NCBI GenBank assembly: GCA_963677815.1
Contig: OY782499.1
Span: forward strand, 496,001-560,000
Direction: 5' to 3'
Source of the DNA: JAEKNW01 sp963677815
Lineage (GTDB): Bacteria; Cloacimonadota; Cloacimonadia; Cloacimonadales; JAFGVF01
Length of the DNA: 64,000 nucleotides
The notes beneath the pieces are model-generated. The model was not told where the DNA came from and did not search any database. It saw nothing but the letters and a program-made list of their open reading frames with translations. Below are positions 9,063 to 17,381 of this stretch, one piece after another (position 1 is the stretch's first letter; the number at the start of each line of letters is the position of its first letter). A program made the position numbers and the translations under genes.

Positions 9063-10163
9063 CTACTCCTTTTCTGATACATTATATATTATTGGATATC
9101 CGTCTGATAGTTTTCCTGCTGAATCAACTATAAGGAGGTCTCCTGAAGTCAATCCTTCAGTAACTACTACATTATTGCCAAACATATCTCCAAGTTTAAC
9201 TTCTCTTAAGGAAGCTTTTTCACCATCAGCTACATAAACAAATCTCTTATCATAGCGCTGTTCAACAACTGAAAATCTGATTGCATACATGGATTCTGAA
9301 GTTTCTTTCTCTAACTCTAAGTCTAAAATCATTCCTGATTTCATCTGACCTGGATTCTTGAAGGTTATTTCTATTGGGTAGAGAGATTGACCTACTTTAG
9401 CAGACCTACCTATTCTCTTGACCATTCCTTTTGTTTGCAGACTTGTTGTATTACATCTAATTGAAACTTTATCATTTACATCTACTAAGTTAATATAATT
9501 CTGACCAATACCTGTTCTTACGATAATTTCTGAATCATCAACTATCGTATAAACATGGCTATTAGCTGAAATACTTTCTCCAACTTTTATTGGTAAGTAA
9601 GCTATGTAACCTGTAGCGGGAGCTTTTAAGATTGCCCTATCAAGTGTTCTTTTACTTTGTTCATAAAGAGCTTGTGCTCCCTTGTAGGTTGAAAGAGCCA
9701 GCTGATAAGCATTTTGTGAGTTTAGTAAGGCTTGTTCAGAAATCGATTCTTGTTCAAATAATAGTGAATCTGCTTTTACTTGCATTTCTTTTGATTTCAA
9801 ACCAGCCTCCGCACCAATTAGCTGGGCTTCTGCTTGTCGGAAAGAATATTCATACTGAGCTGACTCTATTCTGCCTATCTCTTGACCTTTACTTACATAG
9901 TCACCTAATTTTTTATCTAAAGAAACAAGCCTACCACTGATTTCAGCCATCACATCGATATCCACAATACCTTCTGCTTTTCCAGAAAGCTGAATAGTTC
10001 TTACTATCGGTTCTTTTTTAACTGCTTCTACAATAACTCTTGTAGCTCCATTACCATTCTTAGCGACCTCTTCTCTTTCTTGTTTTTTACCACACCCACT
10101 AGTAAAAACTAGTCCCAATATTACTATTAATCCTGCTATTTGTATTATTCTTGTTTGTTTCAT
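9063..10163 (-). CDS. RND efflux periplasmic adaptor (membrane fusion) lipoprotein
   Basis: This 366-residue HlyD/AcrA-family protein links the inner-membrane pump to the outer-membrane channel. The N-terminus is a lipoprotein signal with lipobox FTSGC (Cys near residue 24). Next come a lipoyl/barrel-sandwich half (about 60-105), a coiled-coil hairpin (about 105-170), the second sandwich half with ILKAPATGYIAYLP (about 180-200), and beta-barrel and membrane-proximal domains. Its ATG overlaps the TAA of the upstream TolC-like gene (TAATG), indicating translational coupling. Confidence 0.92.
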   Translation of the reverse strand: MKQTRIIQIAGLIVILGLVFTSGCGKKQEREEVAKNGNGATRVIVEAVKKEPIVRTIQLSGKAEGIVDIDVMAEISGRLVSLDKKLGDYVSKGQEIGRIESAQYEYSFRQAEAQLIGAEAGLKSKEMQVKADSLLFEQESISEQALLNSQNAYQLALSTYKGAQALYEQSKRTLDRAILKAPATGYIAYLPIKVGESISANSHVYTIVDDSEIIVRTGIGQNYINLVDVNDKVSIRCNTTSLQTKGMVKRIGRSAKVGQSLYPIEITFKNPGQMKSGMILDLELEKETSESMYAIRFSVVEQRYDKRFVYVADGEKASLREVKLGDMFGNNVVVTEGLTSGDLLIVDSAGKLSDGYPIIYNVSEKE

Positions 10164-11533
10164 TATTTCTCCTCTAATACTAAAGTAATTATATTTGTTA
10201 ATTCATTTTTATCTTCAAAGCCTATTGTCCTGCAGAGATTAGACTGACTTTTTAAAAATCCATACATAGAACTATTATATTGCACTCTTGCTTGATCCAT
10301 TTCAACTTGTGCATCTAAATATTCATCAACTGATATTAAATTATTATTAAACATTGCTTGTTTCTGAGTAAAAATCTCTTCATTGAGACTCAAGGTCTGC
10401 TGAGCTAATTCTATTCTTTCTAAAGATATAAGATAGCTATTCAATGAAGTTTCTATACTAGATTCAAGAGAATTTACCAGTGCTTGATAATTATAGTTAA
10501 CAGCTTTTAGATTCATTTTCTGAGCAGATACATTATGATATTTGTTGACTAGTGGGAAAAGTGAGAGAGATGCATTGAGCATTAGAGTAGTTTGATCTTC
10601 AAAATCAGATGACTTTTCGCTGGCAGACCAGTTATGATTCAATGATAAATTTAGACTAGGGAAAAAACTAAACTTCTGTTGTTTTAAAGAATAATTAGCA
10701 AGATTGATTCCTGACTTTGCAAGAGCAATCTGAGGGTTTTGTTCAGTCGAAACTTTTATAAGATTGGCAAGTAAATCATTATATGCTAAATTACCCTTGA
10801 TTATATTAACTTCTTTGCGCAAAGTAAATTTCTTACTAATATTCAGATAATCTTGGCCACTAGAATCTTTAACAAAAGGCACTTCTTCTAAGATAAAGTC
10901 ATCTTGTTTATTAAGGTAGACTTTTAAAGCTCTATAGGCGTCTGAATAGGCATTTTTACTGTTTAAATAGTTGATTTCCTTATTAGTAGCATCAACCTGA
11001 AGTCTTAATAGTTGATCTTTAGAAATTATATTCTGTTGGAATTTGATTTGACCACTCTGGTAAGCCTTTCTTGCTCTTTCTACATTACTTTGTGCTATTT
11101 CTAGATTCTTTTGAGTCTCCAAAGCTGTATAATATAAAACCTCAACCTGACTCAATAATTCGATTCTCTTCTGCCTTACAGATATTTCAGAAGAAAGTCT
11201 ATTCTCTTTCTGGATTTTATTATTAAAATATATAGATCCATTAGCTAAGATAGGTTGACTTACAGATAGTCCAACCTGGTTAGTATATTTTCCGGACATT
11301 ATCTCAGGTTGGTAGCGAGTATGATTACCACTCAAAGTTGCACTTGGAAGATAAGAATAGAAGGCAGATTTTTCACTGTACTCAGCCTTATCCCTGTTTG
11401 CCTGTACTGAAAGATAATCAAGATTTTCTTCTAAAACTATGGCCTTTGCTGAATCCAAGCTTAAGGGTTCTAAAGCTAAGACTAAACTAAACAAGCTTAA
11501 CACCATAAGTGCTAACATGATTTTCTTTGTCAT
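10163..11533 (-). CDS. TolC-family outer-membrane efflux channel
   Basis: This 456-residue outer-membrane factor is the exit duct of the RND system. A cleavable signal peptide (MTKKIMLALMVLSLFSLVLA) precedes two OEP repeats of long amphipathic helices, starting about residues 30 and 250. Each has the usual pattern of helical hairpins separated by short beta segments (for example NQVGLSVSQPIL and TLMLNASLSLFPLV). It is the first gene of the efflux operon. No repressor gene lies beside it, so regulation is not apparent. Confidence 0.9.
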   Translation of the reverse strand: MTKKIMLALMVLSLFSLVLALEPLSLDSAKAIVLEENLDYLSVQANRDKAEYSEKSAFYSYLPSATLSGNHTRYQPEIMSGKYTNQVGLSVSQPILANGSIYFNNKIQKENRLSSEISVRQKRIELLSQVEVLYYTALETQKNLEIAQSNVERARKAYQSGQIKFQQNIISKDQLLRLQVDATNKEINYLNSKNAYSDAYRALKVYLNKQDDFILEEVPFVKDSSGQDYLNISKKFTLRKEVNIIKGNLAYNDLLANLIKVSTEQNPQIALAKSGINLANYSLKQQKFSFFPSLNLSLNHNWSASEKSSDFEDQTTLMLNASLSLFPLVNKYHNVSAQKMNLKAVNYNYQALVNSLESSIETSLNSYLISLERIELAQQTLSLNEEIFTQKQAMFNNNLISVDEYLDAQVEMDQARVQYNSSMYGFLKSQSNLCRTIGFEDKNELTNIITLVLEEK

Positions 11534-11686
11534 ATTTTTAACCTCTTTTATAATTTATTACTTTTTCTATTTTGATAAATTTATAAGTTTAGCCAAAAAA
11601 ACAAGAGCTAAAATGTAAATGGTATAATTTTTATGGTAAATGGTAATTTTGGGAGTTACTTTTTTCTTTAAATTGAAGTCTAGTGG

Positions 11687-11770
11687 AAGGGGATTGTTTA
11701 CTCTCCCCGGTCTACACGACCACCCCTCTCAAACGCTCCAAAGAGCTGAAAGGGGATTGTTTACTCTCCC
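11687..11770. repeat. tandem pair of a 20-base direct repeat
   Basis: AGGGGATTGTTTACTCTCCC occurs at about 11688-11707 and again at 11751-11770, separated by 43 bases with CACCCCTCTC and CGCTCCAAAGAGC. It lies in the 425-base spacer upstream of the efflux operon, so it could be an operator pair. It could equally be part of the neighbouring structured repeat. Confidence 0.5.
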
Positions 11771-11827
11771 AGGTTCACTACTAATACAGGACTATTAAAA
11801 TGCTCCATTCTATCAGCTACAGAGTAG

Positions 11828-11914
11828 CGACATCTTTGTCGATAAGAGATGCTAGACAATTTCATAAGCTCCAGAGGAGCAACACAAAATGCTTTAAAGA
11901 TATCGCTCCTCTGG
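11828..11914. repeat. REP-like double hairpin
   Basis: A small perfect hairpin CGACA-TCTT-TGTCG (11828-11841) is followed by arms CCAGAGGAGC (11871-11880) and GCTCCTCTGG (11905-11914), a perfect 10-base inverted repeat. It sits between the efflux operon and a lipoprotein gene. The layout resembles intergenic REP/BIME elements. No transposase lies nearby. Confidence 0.6.
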
Positions 11915-11958
11915 ACCTATAGGGAATTAATACCAAATAAACCAACAGATCTTTGTGC

Positions 11959-12843
11959 TTACGGGAACATTGGACTAATTAGCTTTCCCTTACCTCTAGG
12001 TGAATTATCATAAACTTGACTGATATGATATACTACTCCAATAGATTTACGTGGCATCTGACCATGAAAATAGTCATGAACAAGATTAATATATTCCACC
12101 ACATCTTTTTCATATTCACTTAAATTTGGGTTATCAGGATGAATCATTTGAACTAGACAGCGAAGTTTGAATGATTGAGGTAAATCTAAAAATACCATTG
12201 TTACACCAGGGTCAGCAAGTTGGTTCAGAAAAGTTTGAGTTTCATGCCCTGGATGAGAATATAACTCTAACGATGATTGTTTAGTCATATCAAACAAGTC
12301 TTGCCCATCTTCATACATCTTGGTCAAAATTTCTAATTTCTTGAAAATATCTTCATCCCAAGTATCTAATAGCATTTGCTTAACTTCTTTTATCTTATCT
12401 GCCTTGGGTAACCAGCCCATTCCTTTAACTGCATTATTTATACTGAAAGCAGAATCATCACGTTTGTTACCATGACTTGCAACCATTCCATTATGTGGTC
12501 CTGAAAGCGTAGGCATCTTCATATTTCCACTTTCTAATCCTTCTTTAATCTCATTCAATTGCTCTAGTCTTCTCTGGAAATTCCATTTAACAAATGTTTC
12601 TGGTACCTCAGTCAATTTTACTTCTGTCCATTGCCCTTCTATCTTTGCCTTAATCACTTTATCTGCTTGTCTTGAAGCATCAATGTTTTCTTGAACAAAG
12701 TAAGAAATCTCCTTAGCAGTTGAATCTTGTGGTGTGATTGTCTGCCATATTACCAACTTCTCTTGACTTTTGGAACAAGCCATCAATCCTAACACTAAAA
12801 CTAGTATTAAACTACTTTTTACTAATAAGCTCTTTCTTTTCAT
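11959..12843 (-). CDS. lipoprotein of unknown function
   Basis: The protein has 294 residues. The signal sequence MKRKSLLVKSSLILVLVLGL ends in the lipobox LMAC (Cys near residue 23), so it should be membrane-anchored and face the periplasm or outer surface. I do not recognise the rest. It is mixed alpha/beta, with a short Gly/His/Asn-rich region GPHNGMVASHGNKRDD near 115-130 and several histidines later (SHPGHETQ, HDYFHGQ). These histidines could bind a metal or form an active site, but no family motif is clear. It is monocistronic, with its own promoter upstream. Confidence 0.75.
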   Translation of the reverse strand: MKRKSLLVKSSLILVLVLGLMACSKSQEKLVIWQTITPQDSTAKEISYFVQENIDASRQADKVIKAKIEGQWTEVKLTEVPETFVKWNFQRRLEQLNEIKEGLESGNMKMPTLSGPHNGMVASHGNKRDDSAFSINNAVKGMGWLPKADKIKEVKQMLLDTWDEDIFKKLEILTKMYEDGQDLFDMTKQSSLELYSHPGHETQTFLNQLADPGVTMVFLDLPQSFKLRCLVQMIHPDNPNLSEYEKDVVEYINLVHDYFHGQMPRKSIGVVYHISQVYDNSPRGKGKLISPMFP

Positions 12844-12886
12844 TTTTTAAATCCTCTCAATTGTTTTATTTGATTTATTGATTATT

Positions 12887-12915
12887 ATTTTGTTAAGAAT
12901 TATTAATAATGTCAA
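12887..12915 (-). promoter_or_regulatory. sigma-70-type promoter of the lipoprotein gene
   Basis: On the minus strand a perfect -35 TTGACA (12910-12915) is followed, after 17 bases, by CAAAAT (12887-12892) as -10, about 45 bases before the ATG. The -10 is only a four-of-six match. Confidence 0.45.
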
Positions 12916-13039
12916 GTTTTAAATATTTTTATATTAATAAGATAGCTCTATTATAAAAAAAAATATTTTTTTTTCTTGCTAGAAAGTCTTAGAATTAATT
13001 TCAAGATATTTAATGAAACTTATTTTTGGAGGAAATGCT

Positions 13040-13138
13040 ATGAGTAATAGACTTCTTTACGGTGTTAGATATCAACCGCCTAACAAGGTGTCTTTACTAA
13101 TCAAAACCCTCCTCGGTTTTTATAAAAAAATATATTAA
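13040..13138 (+). CDS. 32-residue small ORF directly upstream of the decarboxylase
   Basis: ATG 13040 follows GGAGG (13028-13032) at a 7-base spacing. It opens a 32-codon frame ending TAA at 13138, 16 bases before the decarboxylase start, whose own GGAGG has the same 7-base spacing. The peptide starts MSNRLLYGVRYQPPNKVSLL. Two readings are possible. It may be a leader peptide controlling the decarboxylase, as SpeFL does for speF in enterobacteria. Alternatively it is the remaining N-terminus of a lost NCS2 uracil/xanthine permease, whose starts often read LLYGvddrPP...LL. The rest of the 311-base spacer upstream is AT-rich. Confidence 0.5.
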   Translation: MSNRLLYGVRYQPPNKVSLLIKTLLGFYKKIY

Positions 13139-13154
13139 AATCGGAGGATTTACG

Positions 13155-14315
13155 ATGATAAGAGATTCCTATATTACCAAAGCTGAATGGCAAAAAATTA
13201 CTGCCTTTGCTGAAGACAAAGAAACTCCATTTTTAGTAGTAAAATTGTCTACAATTAAAGAAAAGTATGAAGAATTAGTTAGAAATTTTCCATACGCCAA
13301 AATCCATTATGCTGTTAAAGCTAATCCCGCTAATGAAGTTTTAGCTCTTCTAAGAGACTTAGGTGCTAATTTTGATGTTGCTTCAATTTATGAACTTAGA
13401 AAACTTTTAGCTTTAGGTATTTCTGCAGATAGAATCAGTTATGGAAACACGATAAAAAAAGCTAAGAATATCCGTGAACATTATGACGCTGGGGTTAGAC
13501 TTTTTGTTTCAGACTCAGAAGCCGATTTACGAAATATAGCTAAGGCTGCTCCTGGTTCCAAAGTATTTGTCAGGATCTTAACTGAAGGTGTTGAAACAGC
13601 TGATTGGCCTCTTTCCAGGAAGTTTGGTTGCCAATCTGACATGGCTTGTGACCTGATAGTTCTAGCTAAAAAGCTTGGTCTTGAGCCTTACGGTATTTCT
13701 TTTCATGTAGGTTCTCAACAACGTGATATTGCATCTTGGGATGCTGCTATTGCTAAGGTTAGATATATCTTCTCTTGGTTAGAAGAAGAAGAAGGTATCA
13801 AACTAAAAATGATTAATATGGGTGGTGGTTTCCCAGCAAACTACACCTCTAGAACAAATGATCTAGAAGTCTATGCCTCTGAGATTAAAAGATATCTTAC
13901 TGAAGATTTTGGTGATGATTTACCAGAAATATTAATTGAACCAGGTCGTTCATTAGTAGCTGACGCTGGAATAATTGTTAGTGAAGTAGTGCTAATTTCA
14001 AGAAAATCTAGGACTGCTTTGAATAGATGGATTTTTACAGATATAGGTAAATTCTCTGGTCTTATTGAAACTCTTGAAGAATCAATTAAATTCCCTATTT
14101 TCACTGAAAGAAGAGGAGAAACAGAAGAGTGTATTCTTGCTGGTCCTACTTGTGATTCTCAAGATATTATGTACGAAGATTATAAATATGACCTTCCTCT
14201 TAACCTAGCCATAGGTGATAAAATATATTTCTTATCAACTGGTGCTTATACAACCTCATATAGTTCAGTTGAATTCAATGGTTTCCCACCCTTAAAAACT
14301 TATGTAATTGATTAA
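13155..14315 (+). CDS. ornithine/lysine decarboxylase, PLP fold type III
   Basis: This 386-residue enzyme of the eukaryotic-ODC-like group makes putrescine (or cadaverine) from ornithine (or lysine). The PLP-binding lysine is K55 in HYAVKANP. Other family features are HVGSQ for PLP and Arg contacts, the glycine loop MGGGFP, EPGRSLV for the phosphate, the catalytic cysteine (about C333) in GPTCDSQD, and the C-terminal Y..S..FNGF dimer-interface motif. Length is normal for short bacterial ODCs. Substrate preference between ornithine and lysine cannot be settled by eye. It is expressed behind the 32-codon ORF and closed by a strong terminator. Confidence 0.9.
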   Translation: MIRDSYITKAEWQKITAFAEDKETPFLVVKLSTIKEKYEELVRNFPYAKIHYAVKANPANEVLALLRDLGANFDVASIYELRKLLALGISADRISYGNTIKKAKNIREHYDAGVRLFVSDSEADLRNIAKAAPGSKVFVRILTEGVETADWPLSRKFGCQSDMACDLIVLAKKLGLEPYGISFHVGSQQRDIASWDAAIAKVRYIFSWLEEEEGIKLKMINMGGGFPANYTSRTNDLEVYASEIKRYLTEDFGDDLPEILIEPGRSLVADAGIIVSEVVLISRKSRTALNRWIFTDIGKFSGLIETLEESIKFPIFTERRGETEECILAGPTCDSQDIMYEDYKYDLPLNLAIGDKIYFLSTGAYTTSYSSVEFNGFPPLKTYVID

Positions 14316-14327
14316 CTATAAAAATAG

Positions 14328-14355
14328 AAGCCTGTGTAATTTCACAGGCTTTTTT
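14328..14355 (+). terminator. rho-independent terminator of the decarboxylase gene
   Basis: AAGCCTGTG-TAATTT-CACAGGCTT is followed by a run of T, 13 bases after the stop codon. Confidence 0.85.
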
Positions 14356-14387
14356 AAACCAAAACAGGCAATAGGTCTTTAGAGGAG

Positions 14388-14407
14388 AGTGCACCATTCG
14401 GGTTTAA
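14388..14407. repeat. R1 repeat end fragment F
   Basis: AGTGCACCATTCGGGTTTAA is the reverse complement of an R1 left end (compare AAACCCGAATGGTGCA). It lies alone between the decarboxylase and the convergent lipoprotein gene, so it is probably a remnant of a deleted element. Confidence 0.5.
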
Positions 14408-14421
14408 TTCAAGTTTAAGTA

Positions 14422-15141
14422 TTACATTTTCTCTATATCATATTTTATATCAAACTCTGTTTTACCTATAGGTAAAAGCAAGGAAAATTCTGTTAAAGAG
14501 CCTCTCATAGGGAAATAAATTTTGCCCCCAATCTTATGTTCCGGTAACAAGCTTGTTTTGCGTAGAGCACCTGTTTCAAAAGAAATTCTCTGTTCTTTAT
14601 ATAAATCGAGATTAGAATTATTCCTATTTATTCTTAATTCTTGCTTTCTTTTCCTATCTCTCCTTACTTCATAAGCCTCTTCTCTTTCTTCTGACGTCTT
14701 ACTAGAAAAATTATCTGCTACTTCAAATAAGGAGAATACTAAATCTTCCTTATTCTCAGATTTATTCCTAGCTCTTAAAGATTCTATTCTTTTACTATAA
14801 TACTTAATCATTTTTTCAGGGTCAATAGCTTGCACCTTTTTAGCTTCATTCAACCTATTATTAATATTGCAATAAAAATCATTTGGTGATATTAGAATAG
14901 TTTCATTGCTTTTGTTGTAGACAGACAAGTCAAAAATTAACATTCCATTATCAGAAGTATCATAGTTAACAATAATATCTGCAGTATCATTGCTAAGTTT
15001 TACTAGCTCTTTACCATTTAACCACTTAGTCTCAAGCTCTTTGTCAGCTATTTTCAAATCATATACTCCATAAGGAGTTACATGACATCCAAACAAAGCA
15101 AAAAGACAAGTAGCTACAATAAATAATTTAAACCTTTTCAT
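14422..15141 (-). CDS. lipoprotein of unknown function
   Basis: The protein has 239 residues, with lipoprotein signal MKRFKLFIVATCLFALFGC (Cys 19). The mature part begins and ends with beta-rich segments (IIVNYDTSDNGMLIFDLSVYN; GGKIYFPMRGSLTEFSLLLPIG). Between them is a highly charged helical stretch (about 120-185) rich in Lys, Arg and Glu. The beta parts resemble small immunoglobulin-like accessory domains, but I recognise no family. It is monocistronic, between the decarboxylase and RNase P RNA genes. Confidence 0.7.
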   Translation of the reverse strand: MKRFKLFIVATCLFALFGCHVTPYGVYDLKIADKELETKWLNGKELVKLSNDTADIIVNYDTSDNGMLIFDLSVYNKSNETILISPNDFYCNINNRLNEAKKVQAIDPEKMIKYYSKRIESLRARNKSENKEDLVFSLFEVADNFSSKTSEEREEAYEVRRDRKRKQELRINRNNSNLDLYKEQRISFETGALRKTSLLPEHKIGGKIYFPMRGSLTEFSLLLPIGKTEFDIKYDIEKM

Positions 15142-15203
15142 ATCATTCCCTATATTAATTATTTAATTAAGTCCTTTAAATAAACGTTAAATATAATTGT
15201 CAA

Positions 15204-15236
15204 TAAAAAAAGCCTACGAATAGTATCGTAAGCTTT
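15204..15236 (-). terminator. rho-independent terminator after RNase P RNA
   Basis: On the minus strand AGCTTACGA-tacta-TTCGTAGGCT (one G-U pair) is followed by TTTTTTTATTG, about 20 bases beyond the rnpB 3' end. Confidence 0.8.
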
Positions 15237-15253
15237 TGTAATAATATACTAGT

Positions 15254-15647
15254 GCTAAAAGAAGATATTAAGCCGGATTCTGTTTACTACCTAAAAAGTA
15301 GTACTATGTCTATTCATCTAAATCGAGTGTTGCCACACAATAATGTCTCTTTGAGTCGATTTAAGCTGCCTACCCGAGAGTTATAGAAGCGGGTCACTTC
15401 AGCTCCCCTATTTGGCATTGCACCTGATGAGGCATTCCGAGCATACCTTGTCACCAAGATATCTGGTAGTCTCTTACACTACCTTTTCACCCTTACTTGG
15501 TCAACTTGCGTATTCAAGCGGTTTGTTTCTGTGGAGCTAGCTTCTTGTCACCAAGACTTCCCGTTAAGAAGCATCATACCCTATGGTGTCCGGACTTTCC
15601 TCGTGACTGCCTAAACAATGCACGCAGACATATTATCCTCTTTTAGC
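15254..15647 (-). ncRNA. rnpB: RNase P RNA, bacterial type A
   Basis: This is the catalytic RNA that matures tRNA 5' ends. Read on the minus strand it has the universal 5' block GAGGAAAGTCCGGAC. The middle includes AAGGGTGAAAAGGTAGTGTA and GGTATGCTCGGAATGCC. The 3' conserved block is ACAGAATCCGGCTTA, just before the P1 partner. Ends were set from helix P1: GCTAAAAGAGGATA at the 5' end pairs with TATCTTCTTTTAGC at the 3' end. The length of about 394 is normal. It starts 14 bases after the zinc-ribbon gene, so it may be processed from a longer transcript or use a promoter inside that gene. Confidence 0.95.
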
Positions 15648-15660
15648 TAAAAAGATTTAT

Positions 15661-16371
15661 TTAATGAATTGGTTTTCTCACTAAGAATCTGTTGCAGTTT
15701 TCGCAGAAGAGAATTTTATCTTGTTTTTCAAGTTCAATAATAAGTTGAGGTCTAACCTTAAAACCACAGGCAGAACAAGCACCTTCTTGTTCAAAAGCAA
15801 CTGCTTTTCTATTTCTATTAATAATAAGAACTTTATATTGTTTGATTATGTTCTTAGGTAAATCCACAGCTAAAGCATTTCTTTTCTTTTTGAAAACTTC
15901 AATTTCTCCATCTAAACCAGCTATTTCTTTCTTTAAAACATCTTCTTGGTCTGCAAGATTCTTTTGTTTTACTGAAAGAACTTTTTCTCGTTCTACTTTA
16001 ATTTGCTTAAGCTGATTTTCTTGTTCCATAAGAGCGATAATCTCAGATTCTAGTTCAGAATTCAAGCTTGCTAGAAGAGCAATTTCACTGTTAAGAGCTT
16101 TATATTCTTTGTTAGTTTTAATAGAAGCTAATTGCTCTTCATATTTATTAGCTTTTTCTTTGTTTTGCTTAATAAGAATTTCTTTATCTTTCTGGAGTAA
16201 AACAACTTTATTGATATCTTCAACAGACTCTGTAACTGCAAGTTTAGCTTCAGATTCTTCATCAATCAAACTTTTAAGTCTTTTTGGCAATTCAGATTTT
16301 AAAGCTTCTTTTTCTGCAATTTTATCATCATACTTTTGCATTTTAATCAAACATTCAACTTTTTTCTTCAT
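15661..16371 (-). CDS. zinc-ribbon coiled-coil protein (DUF164/CT398-like)
   Basis: The protein has 236 residues. Residues 1-175 are nearly continuous coiled coil (runs of E, K, L and Q; DINKVVLLQKDKEILIKQNK). A C4 zinc ribbon follows, with CSACGF near 200 and CENCNR near 223. This is the layout of the CT398/HP0958 family, thought to bind nucleic acid or act as a helper in protein complexes; its exact function is not established. It begins immediately after the nadC stop codon and precedes rnpB, a common neighbourhood for this family in anaerobes. Confidence 0.85.
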   Translation of the reverse strand: MKKKVECLIKMQKYDDKIAEKEALKSELPKRLKSLIDEESEAKLAVTESVEDINKVVLLQKDKEILIKQNKEKANKYEEQLASIKTNKEYKALNSEIALLASLNSELESEIIALMEQENQLKQIKVEREKVLSVKQKNLADQEDVLKKEIAGLDGEIEVFKKKRNALAVDLPKNIIKQYKVLIINRNRKAVAFEQEGACSACGFKVRPQLIIELEKQDKILFCENCNRFLVRKPIH

Positions 16372-17196
16372 CTAATTCTCCCTAAATAATAAACTAATAT
16401 CTAACGATTTATAGGAATGAGTAATAGCTCCACTTGAGATATAATCAACCCCTGTTTCAGCAATTTCTTTTATTGTTTCTAATTTAACATTTCCTGAAGC
16501 TTCTAGTTCCACTTTACCTTTATAAAGTTTCACTGCTTCTCGCATTTTATCTATAGACATATTGTCTAACATAACTCTATCAACATTAGCTTCAACTGCT
16601 TCTTGCAGTTCCTCTAAGTTAGTAACTTCGACTTCTATCTTATAAGTACAGTTATTCCTTTTCACCATTTCAACGGCTTTAGTAATTGAACCAGCTGACC
16701 TAATATGATTTTCTTTAAGCATAATCATATCATAAAGTCCAAACCTGTGATTATACCCACCTCCGACTTTAACAGAATACTTTTCTAGGAAGCGTAACAT
16801 AGGAGTAGTTTTTCTAGTATCTAATAATTTGGCTTCTGTATCTTTAATTTGTTCGACCATTTTAGCAGTCTGAGAAGCAATACCAGACATTCTTTGAATA
16901 AAATTAAGGGCTACCCTTTCTCCCTTTAGTATAGAACTAGGATTTCCTTGAAGTTTAGCAATTTCTTCTTTATTAGAGACCTTATCACCATCTCTTTTAT
17001 ACAAAGTTATATTTATTTCAGGGTCAACTTGTTTAAAAACTTCGGAAAAGACATTTAATCCAGCTATTACTCCGTCTTCTTTGGCCACTATTGTAGCTTG
17101 GGCAATGGTTTTAACAAGTTCTAAGGAGTCTGTTGTTATATCGCCACTTCCAATATCTTCAATTAAGCTTTGTTTAATTAATTCTTTTATATCCAT
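16372..17196 (-). CDS. nadC: nicotinate-nucleotide pyrophosphorylase (carboxylating)
   Basis: NadC makes nicotinate mononucleotide from quinolinate and PRPP in NAD synthesis. The 274-residue protein shows the family motifs DIGSGDITTDSL at the N-terminus, LNFIQRMSGIASQT, the substrate-binding LDTRKTTPMLR, GGGYNHRFGLYDMIMLKENH, and VELEASGNV near the C-terminus. The frame extends 11 codons further upstream, but ATG 17196 is preferred because GGGG precedes it by 5 bases and homologues begin there. Neither nadA nor nadB is present in the window. Confidence 0.93.
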   Translation of the reverse strand: MDIKELIKQSLIEDIGSGDITTDSLELVKTIAQATIVAKEDGVIAGLNVFSEVFKQVDPEINITLYKRDGDKVSNKEEIAKLQGNPSSILKGERVALNFIQRMSGIASQTAKMVEQIKDTEAKLLDTRKTTPMLRFLEKYSVKVGGGYNHRFGLYDMIMLKENHIRSAGSITKAVEMVKRNNCTYKIEVEVTNLEELQEAVEANVDRVMLDNMSIDKMREAVKLYKGKVELEASGNVKLETIKEIAETGVDYISSGAITHSYKSLDISLLFREN

Positions 17197-17214
17197 TATT
17201 ACCCCATTTTTTCG

Positions 17215-17255
17215 AAAAAAAAATAGCACCTACCCTAATGAGTAAATGCTATTTT
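17215..17255 (-). terminator. rho-independent terminator after the lamin-tail protein gene
   Basis: On the minus strand AAAATAGCA...TGCTATTTTTTTT forms a 9-base stem with an 18-base loop, ending 18 bases before nadC. It either terminates the upstream gene or partly attenuates read-through into nadC. Confidence 0.6.
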
Positions 17256-17381
17256 ATCATTATATATATTTTTAGAAACACTAAAAATTAAAAACACCAC
17301 TATTTTATTTTTCATTATCATATATCTTTCGACTCCCTTATTAAGTCAGAAAAATTTCCTAAGCTCCTTTTGTCAATTACT

